This document shows, piece after piece, positions 6,299 to 9,651 of a DNA stretch of 9,651 nt. The stretch is taken from NCBI GenBank assembly GCA_038248745.1, contig JBBRXC010000057.1, forward strand, positions 1-9,651, in the 5' to 3' direction. Position 1 is the stretch's first letter. Each line of letters begins with the position of its first letter. The DNA is from JAENWH01 sp038248745. Its GTDB lineage: Bacteria > Bacillota > Clostridia > Peptostreptococcales > Anaerovoracaceae. Position numbers and translations under genes: made by a program. The notes beneath the pieces are model-generated. The model worked only from the letters and a program-made list of their open reading frames with translations, searched no databases and was not told the DNA's origin.

Positions 6299-7939
6299 AT
6301 GAAAAAATTACTTGTTTTTATGTTAGTATTTTGTATGGTTTTAACGCTCGCTTCATGTGGAGGTGGCACTACCAAAGAAGAAGGTTCCAATTTGAATCTT
6401 TGTTTTGCATCTGAACCACAGACAATCGATCCGGCTCTTAACAGTTCCGTAGATGGTGCAGTGATGATTCAGCACATGTTCGAAGGTTTATTGAAATGGG
6501 TGGACGATGGAAATGGAAATGCTACGCTTGCTCCAGGGATGGCAGCGGAATGGTCCAAAAGCGATGATGGACTTGTATGGACATTTAATTTAAGAGAAGG
6601 AGCTCTATGGTCAGACGGCGAACCTGTCGTTGCAGGCGACTTCGTCTATGCATGGCAAAGATTGGTAAACCCAGAAACTGCAGCTGATTATAACTATATG
6701 ATCGATATGGTTGTAAATGCCAATGAAATCATGGCGGGTGAAGCAGATCCTACGACCCTTGGCATTAAAGCAATTGATGATGCTACCCTTGAGGTGACCA
6801 TTGTTGCACCGTCTCCTTACTTTGAAGAAATCGTTGCATTCCCGGCAACCTTCCCTGTAAGACAGGATATTATTGAAGCAAATGGAGACCAATGGACATT
6901 TACCCCTGAAACATACGTGGGGAACGGTCCTTTTACCATGACAGAATGGGTTCACACTTCTTATATTACGATGGTTCCAAATGAAAACTATTACGATGTA
7001 GCAGCACTTGGACCAGCTTCGATAAAATTTTCTTTAATGGATGATGACAATGCCAAGTTGGCAGCATACAAAAGTGGAGAACTCGACTTTATAGAAAACC
7101 CTCCAGTAGCTGAAGTTCCAACATTATTGGAATCCGGAGAGTTAAAGGTTGCGGACTATATTGGCACTTATTATGTTTGTTTCCAAACGCAAAAGGCTCC
7201 TTTTGACAACGCAAAAGTAAGAGAAGCATTCTCACTTGTTATTGACAGAAATTATATTACAAGCCAGATCAGTGGAACTGGAGAAGTTCCTGCCGGTGGG
7301 TTTGTACCTCAAGGAATATATGATGCTGATGGCCCAAGTGGCGATACATTCAGAACTACTGGGGGAGATTACTATTCAGTAGCAGAAGCGGATTATAAAG
7401 CAAATACAGATAAAGCAAGAGCACTTCTTGCAGAAGCAGGATTCCCTGATGGAAAAGGATTCCCAATTGTTGAATATTTATATAATACAGCTGACAACCA
7501 TAAAGCAATTGGTGAAGCATTGCAGAATATGTGGCAGACAGAATTAGGGGTTACCGTAACCCTTTCCAACCAGGATTGGAATGTATTCTTGCAAACCAGA
7601 AAAGATGGAGATTATTCCATCGCGCGTAACGGATGGATTGCCGATTACAATGACCCTATATCATTCCTTGATATGTGGATGACAGGCGGCGGAAATAATG
7701 ATGCGCAGTACTCAAATGCTGAATACGACAAAATGATGAAGGCAGTAAAAGCTTCTTCTGATCAATCAGAGAGAATGAGCTTGATGCACCAGGCAGAAGA
7801 CATTATCATTGGACAAGACAACGCACTTGCACCAATTTACTTCTACACGCAGCCATATATGTTGAAAGACAATGTGAAAGGTATGTATTATACCCCGCTT
7901 GGATATTTCTTCTTTGGATATGCATCAAAAACTGAATAA
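6299..7939 (+). CDS. oppA: Peptide-binding lipoprotein OppA (SBP family 5)
   Basis: A 546-residue extracellular solute-binding protein that captures peptides for the OppBCDF channel. The N-terminus is a lipoprotein signal: KK, a hydrophobic core, and lipobox LASC with the lipidated Cys at 20, followed by a Gly/Thr/Glu linker. The family 5 binding-protein signature region is evident at about 91-120 (LVWTFNLREGALWSDGEPV), and later landmarks include AFSLVIDRNYI and GWIADYNDPISFLDMW. Length equals typical OppA (about 540); DppA-type proteins are usually nearly as long, so ligand size is not certain. A strong GAGGAGG site (6285-6291) precedes the ATG. It is last in the operon, 32 bases after oppF, with no obvious promoter of its own, and is followed by the palindromic terminator at 7950-8001. 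Confidence 0.94.
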   Translation: MKKLLVFMLVFCMVLTLASCGGGTTKEEGSNLNLCFASEPQTIDPALNSSVDGAVMIQHMFEGLLKWVDDGNGNATLAPGMAAEWSKSDDGLVWTFNLREGALWSDGEPVVAGDFVYAWQRLVNPETAADYNYMIDMVVNANEIMAGEADPTTLGIKAIDDATLEVTIVAPSPYFEEIVAFPATFPVRQDIIEANGDQWTFTPETYVGNGPFTMTEWVHTSYITMVPNENYYDVAALGPASIKFSLMDDDNAKLAAYKSGELDFIENPPVAEVPTLLESGELKVADYIGTYYVCFQTQKAPFDNAKVREAFSLVIDRNYITSQISGTGEVPAGGFVPQGIYDADGPSGDTFRTTGGDYYSVAEADYKANTDKARALLAEAGFPDGKGFPIVEYLYNTADNHKAIGEALQNMWQTELGVTVTLSNQDWNVFLQTRKDGDYSIARNGWIADYNDPISFLDMWMTGGGNNDAQYSNAEYDKMMKAVKASSDQSERMSLMHQAEDIIIGQDNALAPIYFYTQPYMLKDNVKGMYYTPLGYFFFGYASKTE

Positions 7940-7949
7940 TTTTATTTAA

Positions 7950-8001
7950 AATGCAACATAAAAGGTGACGGATATATATCCGTCACCTTTTATGTTGCAT
8001 T
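7950..8001. terminator. 52-base perfect palindrome, bidirectional terminator of opp
   Basis: The sequence equals its own reverse complement over 52 bases, giving a 24-bp stem around a minimal loop. The strong core is GGTGACGG paired with CCGTCACC (7964-7971 and 7980-7987), preceded by A4 and followed by T4, the pattern of an intrinsic terminator on both strands. It begins 10 bases after the oppA stop. A terminator role is likely; its extra length and perfection are unusual. Confidence 0.8.
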
Positions 8002-8006
8002 AAAGA

Positions 8007-8035
8007 TTGAATATTCATATTAAGTATGGTAATAT
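8007..8035 (+). promoter_or_regulatory. Probable extended -10 promoter of tadA
   Basis: TTGAAT (8007-8012) and TAATAT (8030-8035) are separated by 17 bases, and a TGG immediately before the -10 gives an extended -10. It sits directly after the opp terminator, where a new promoter is expected. Transcription would start near 8042, only a few bases before the first tadA ATG. Confidence 0.45.
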
Positions 8036-8045
8036 TGTAAAGTAT

Positions 8046-8513
8046 ATGAGAAATTTTATGATAGAAGCTTTAAAAGAAGCTGAAAAGGCCATGGCCAAAG
8101 GAGAAGTTCCTGTTGGCGCAATCGTGGTCAAAGATGGTGAAATTATAGGCAGAGGTCACAATTTAACAGCGTCCTTAAATGATCCAACGGCACACGCAGA
8201 GATGAATGCAATCCGGGAAGCGACAGCTTTTTTAGGTGGTTGGAGACTTACTGGCTGCAACATGTATGTAACCGTTGAGCCTTGCCCAATGTGTGCAGGT
8301 GCTTTAGTGTGGTCAAGGATAGCAAAACTGTATATCGGAACAATGGACCCAAAAACGGGGGCATGTGGTTCCATATTTAATATAGTTTCTTGTAACAAAT
8401 TGAATCATAAAGTTGAAATAGAAACAGGAGTTATGAAGCAAGAATGCGAAGGCATTATGAAAGACTTTTTTAAAGAACTTAGGAAAAAGAAATCGGAGGA
8501 AATTCAGCTATGA
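8046..8513 (+). CDS. tadA: tRNA-specific adenosine deaminase TadA
   Basis: A 155-residue zinc deaminase that converts adenosine 34 to inosine in the anticodon of tRNA-Arg(ACG), allowing one tRNA to read several CGN codons. The catalytic HAE motif (50-52, H as zinc ligand and E as proton shuttle) and PCPMC (79-83, the two Cys ligands) are intact, with VPVGAIVV and HNLTASLNDPTAHAE typical of TadA rather than cytidine or guanine deaminases. A TTG at 8007 extends the frame but overlaps the predicted -35 box. ATG 8046 gives a normal N-terminus; ATG 8058 is a credible alternative. Neither has a strong ribosome binding site, so the start is uncertain by four codons. The last bases overlap the next gene (ATGA). 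Confidence 0.92.
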   Translation: MRNFMIEALKEAEKAMAKGEVPVGAIVVKDGEIIGRGHNLTASLNDPTAHAEMNAIREATAFLGGWRLTGCNMYVTVEPCPMCAGALVWSRIAKLYIGTMDPKTGACGSIFNIVSCNKLNHKVEIETGVMKQECEGIMKDFFKELRKKKSEEIQL

Positions 8514-9382
8514 AAAGAATAGGGGCAATCATTAGCCTTACATTATTAATTGTCATGTTAACCACATCGCTTGCTTTCGCAGGGACATTGGAACTTGTGA
8601 GTAGTTATCCGGAGGACGGCGATGGCGGATTTCAGATTGAAAATACGGGTGTAAAATTATACTTTAATGAAGATGTTCTCAATAAAGACAATGAAGCTGT
8701 CAACGACAAGGCGATAAAAATAGTGGACGCGAAGGGCAAAAAAATGCCTGTAAAATTATTCTACAGCACAAAAGAAGAGGGCCTTGTATTAGTGCTGATA
8801 GAGGGAATCATTGAAAGTAATTCAGAATACACATTACATGTAACGGAGGACTTTATGGCGGCAAATGGAGATCCCATCTCAAAGCCTATCAGTCTTACAT
8901 TCAAAACAAGAGACATGTCAAATGATATGACCGTTAATATGGTCCTGATGGGTCTAATGTTTGTTGGTGTTCTATTCTTTTCTTCTAGAAACATAAAAAA
9001 ACAAGCAGCGAAACAGCAAGAGGAAAAAGCGAAAGACGATAAAGTGAATCCTTATAAGGTTTCAAAAGAAACGGGCAAATCCGTTCAAGAGGTCGTCGAG
9101 AAGAATGCAAAAGAAAAAGAGAAGAAGGCAAAACAAGAAGCGAAAAATAAGCCAAAAAATGAAAAATCAGTAAGTGACGAAAAGCAAGGTAAGGCTATAG
9201 ACAAAGGGCCAAATCACTATAAAGTACCATCAGCTAAGCCAATCTCTTTAGCCGGAAGCAACTATAAGACAGGAAGAAAAGCAAAGGCTGAAGAAGCAGC
9301 AATGAAAGAAGCCGCAGCCAAAAAGGCAGGCACAACTAGGCCTAAGAACCAGTCAGGGAAAGCAAAAAACAAGAAAAAATAA
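8510..9382 (+). CDS. Exported Ig-like membrane protein with lysine-rich tail, unknown function
   Basis: A 290-residue protein of unrecognised function. A signal peptide covers residues 1-24 with a likely cut after AFA. Residues about 28-134 resemble a bacterial Ig-like domain of the SbsA/Big_5 type (P-x-D-G opening, VKLYFNEDV, a closing SLTFKTRD). One membrane helix follows at about 142-158. The last 130 residues are very rich in Lys, Ala and Glu and should lie in the cytoplasm by the positive-inside rule. An N-P/H-Y-K-V motif occurs twice in the tail (180-184 and 235-239), with a related NYKTGRK at 251. GGAGG (8495-8499) is 10 bases before the ATG, which overlaps the tadA stop by four bases, so the two are probably co-translated. 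A cell-surface sensor or envelope anchor is possible but unproven. Confidence 0.8.
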   Translation: MKRIGAIISLTLLIVMLTTSLAFAGTLELVSSYPEDGDGGFQIENTGVKLYFNEDVLNKDNEAVNDKAIKIVDAKGKKMPVKLFYSTKEEGLVLVLIEGIIESNSEYTLHVTEDFMAANGDPISKPISLTFKTRDMSNDMTVNMVLMGLMFVGVLFFSSRNIKKQAAKQQEEKAKDDKVNPYKVSKETGKSVQEVVEKNAKEKEKKAKQEAKNKPKNEKSVSDEKQGKAIDKGPNHYKVPSAKPISLAGSNYKTGRKAKAEEAAMKEAAAKKAGTTRPKNQSGKAKNKKK

Positions 9383-9390
9383 GATTAAAT

Positions 9391-9428
9391 AATTAGAAAA
9401 TGAGCGGATGCCCGCTCATTTTCTAATT
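9391..9428. terminator. Intrinsic terminator after the tadA unit
   Basis: Perfect 17-base arms (9391-9407 and 9412-9428) surround a four-base loop. The inner part is GC-rich (TGAGCGG/CCGCTCA), flanked by A4 on the left and T4 on the right, so it can work in both directions. It lies 8 bases after the Ig-like gene and 33 bases before ispE, which would therefore need its own promoter; no convincing one is visible between them. Confidence 0.8.
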
Positions 9429-9461
9429 GAATATAAAAAAAACGTTAAAGAAGGTGAGAAA

Positions 9462-9651
9462 TTGCAAACTTCAACAAAAAATATCACACTGAAATCTTTT
9501 GCAAAAATAAACCTTTCAATTGATGTTGTTGGAAAGCTTTCCAATGGCTATCATGAGGTTGATATGATCATGCAGCAAATTGAACTTTATGACAAGGTGA
9601 AGGTATCTTGGGAACCTGCTGAAGAATGGTCCATTCATGTTTCAACAAATA
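9462..9651 (+). CDS. ispE: 4-diphosphocytidyl-2-C-methyl-D-erythritol kinase IspE, N-terminal part
   Basis: The first 63 codons of a GHMP-family kinase run off the right edge. IspE phosphorylates CDP-methylerythritol in the non-mevalonate (MEP) route to isoprenoids. The diagnostic N-terminus is present: LKSFAKINLSIDVVGKLSNGYHE, with AKINL near residues 14-18 and the NGYH motif, then DMIMQQIELYDKV, all as in bacterial IspE. The ATP-binding glycine loop lies beyond the window. The start is TTG, preceded by AAGGTGAG (9451-9458); no in-frame ATG precedes the conserved block. The gene follows a terminator and so appears transcriptionally separate from the tadA unit. Confidence 0.9.
   Translation, partial: MQTSTKNITLKSFAKINLSIDVVGKLSNGYHEVDMIMQQIELYDKVKVSWEPAEEWSIHVSTN

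Noticed and set aside
8007..8045. TTG-started 13-residue N-terminal extension of TadA
   Set aside because: It overlaps the predicted promoter, directly abuts the opp terminator, has no ribosome binding site, and TadA proteins normally lack it.
1..9651. CRISPR arrays, transposases, tRNA/rRNA genes, phage or toxin-antitoxin modules
   Set aside because: No regularly spaced direct repeats, transposase motifs, tRNA cloverleaf or rRNA sequence was seen; the central genes are ordinary chromosomal functions.

Overview
The window looks like a chromosomal segment of a low-GC, Gram-positive (Firmicutes/Clostridia-type) bacterium. The grounds are an AT-rich background, purine-rich AGGAGG-like ribosome binding sites, frequent TTG starts, a diacylated-lipoprotein type OppA, hairpin-plus-T-run terminators and a non-mevalonate isoprenoid gene (ispE). 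Genus cannot be fixed from the sequence alone.

Layout. Positions 1-260 hold no conventional gene. They do hold a compact minus-strand transcription unit: a near-consensus promoter (215-243), about 150 nt of GC-richer foldable sequence, and an intrinsic terminator (32-60). It could be a small RNA, a cis-regulatory leader for a gene beyond the left edge, or a short peptide gene read through a slippery T8 run. A bidirectional terminator (286-328) separates it from a minus-strand pair: a CvpA-family membrane protein (375-1010) downstream of an M29 metallo-aminopeptidase (1026-2135). A 228-base AT-rich divergent region (2136-2363) follows. From there the plus strand carries a complete oligopeptide ABC transporter in the order oppB-oppC-oppD-oppF-oppA (2364-7939), with overlapping or tightly spaced genes. 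A 52-base perfect palindrome (7950-8001) closes the operon. Next come tadA (tRNA adenosine deaminase) and, overlapping it by 4 bases, an exported Ig-like membrane protein with a long lysine-rich tail. A terminator (9391-9428) and the first 63 codons of ispE end the window.

How the genes fit together. OppA, tethered to the outer membrane face, captures peptides; OppB/OppC form the channel and OppD/OppF power it. The divergent cytoplasmic aminopeptidase is well placed to hydrolyse imported peptides to amino acids, so the centre of the window reads as a peptide-uptake and utilisation locus. tadA and ispE are housekeeping genes. The tadA-linked Ig-like protein is unassigned.

Most of the window is ordinary. 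The least explained parts are the left-edge transcript with its possible frameshifted 46-residue peptide, and the Ig-like/lysine-rich membrane protein.
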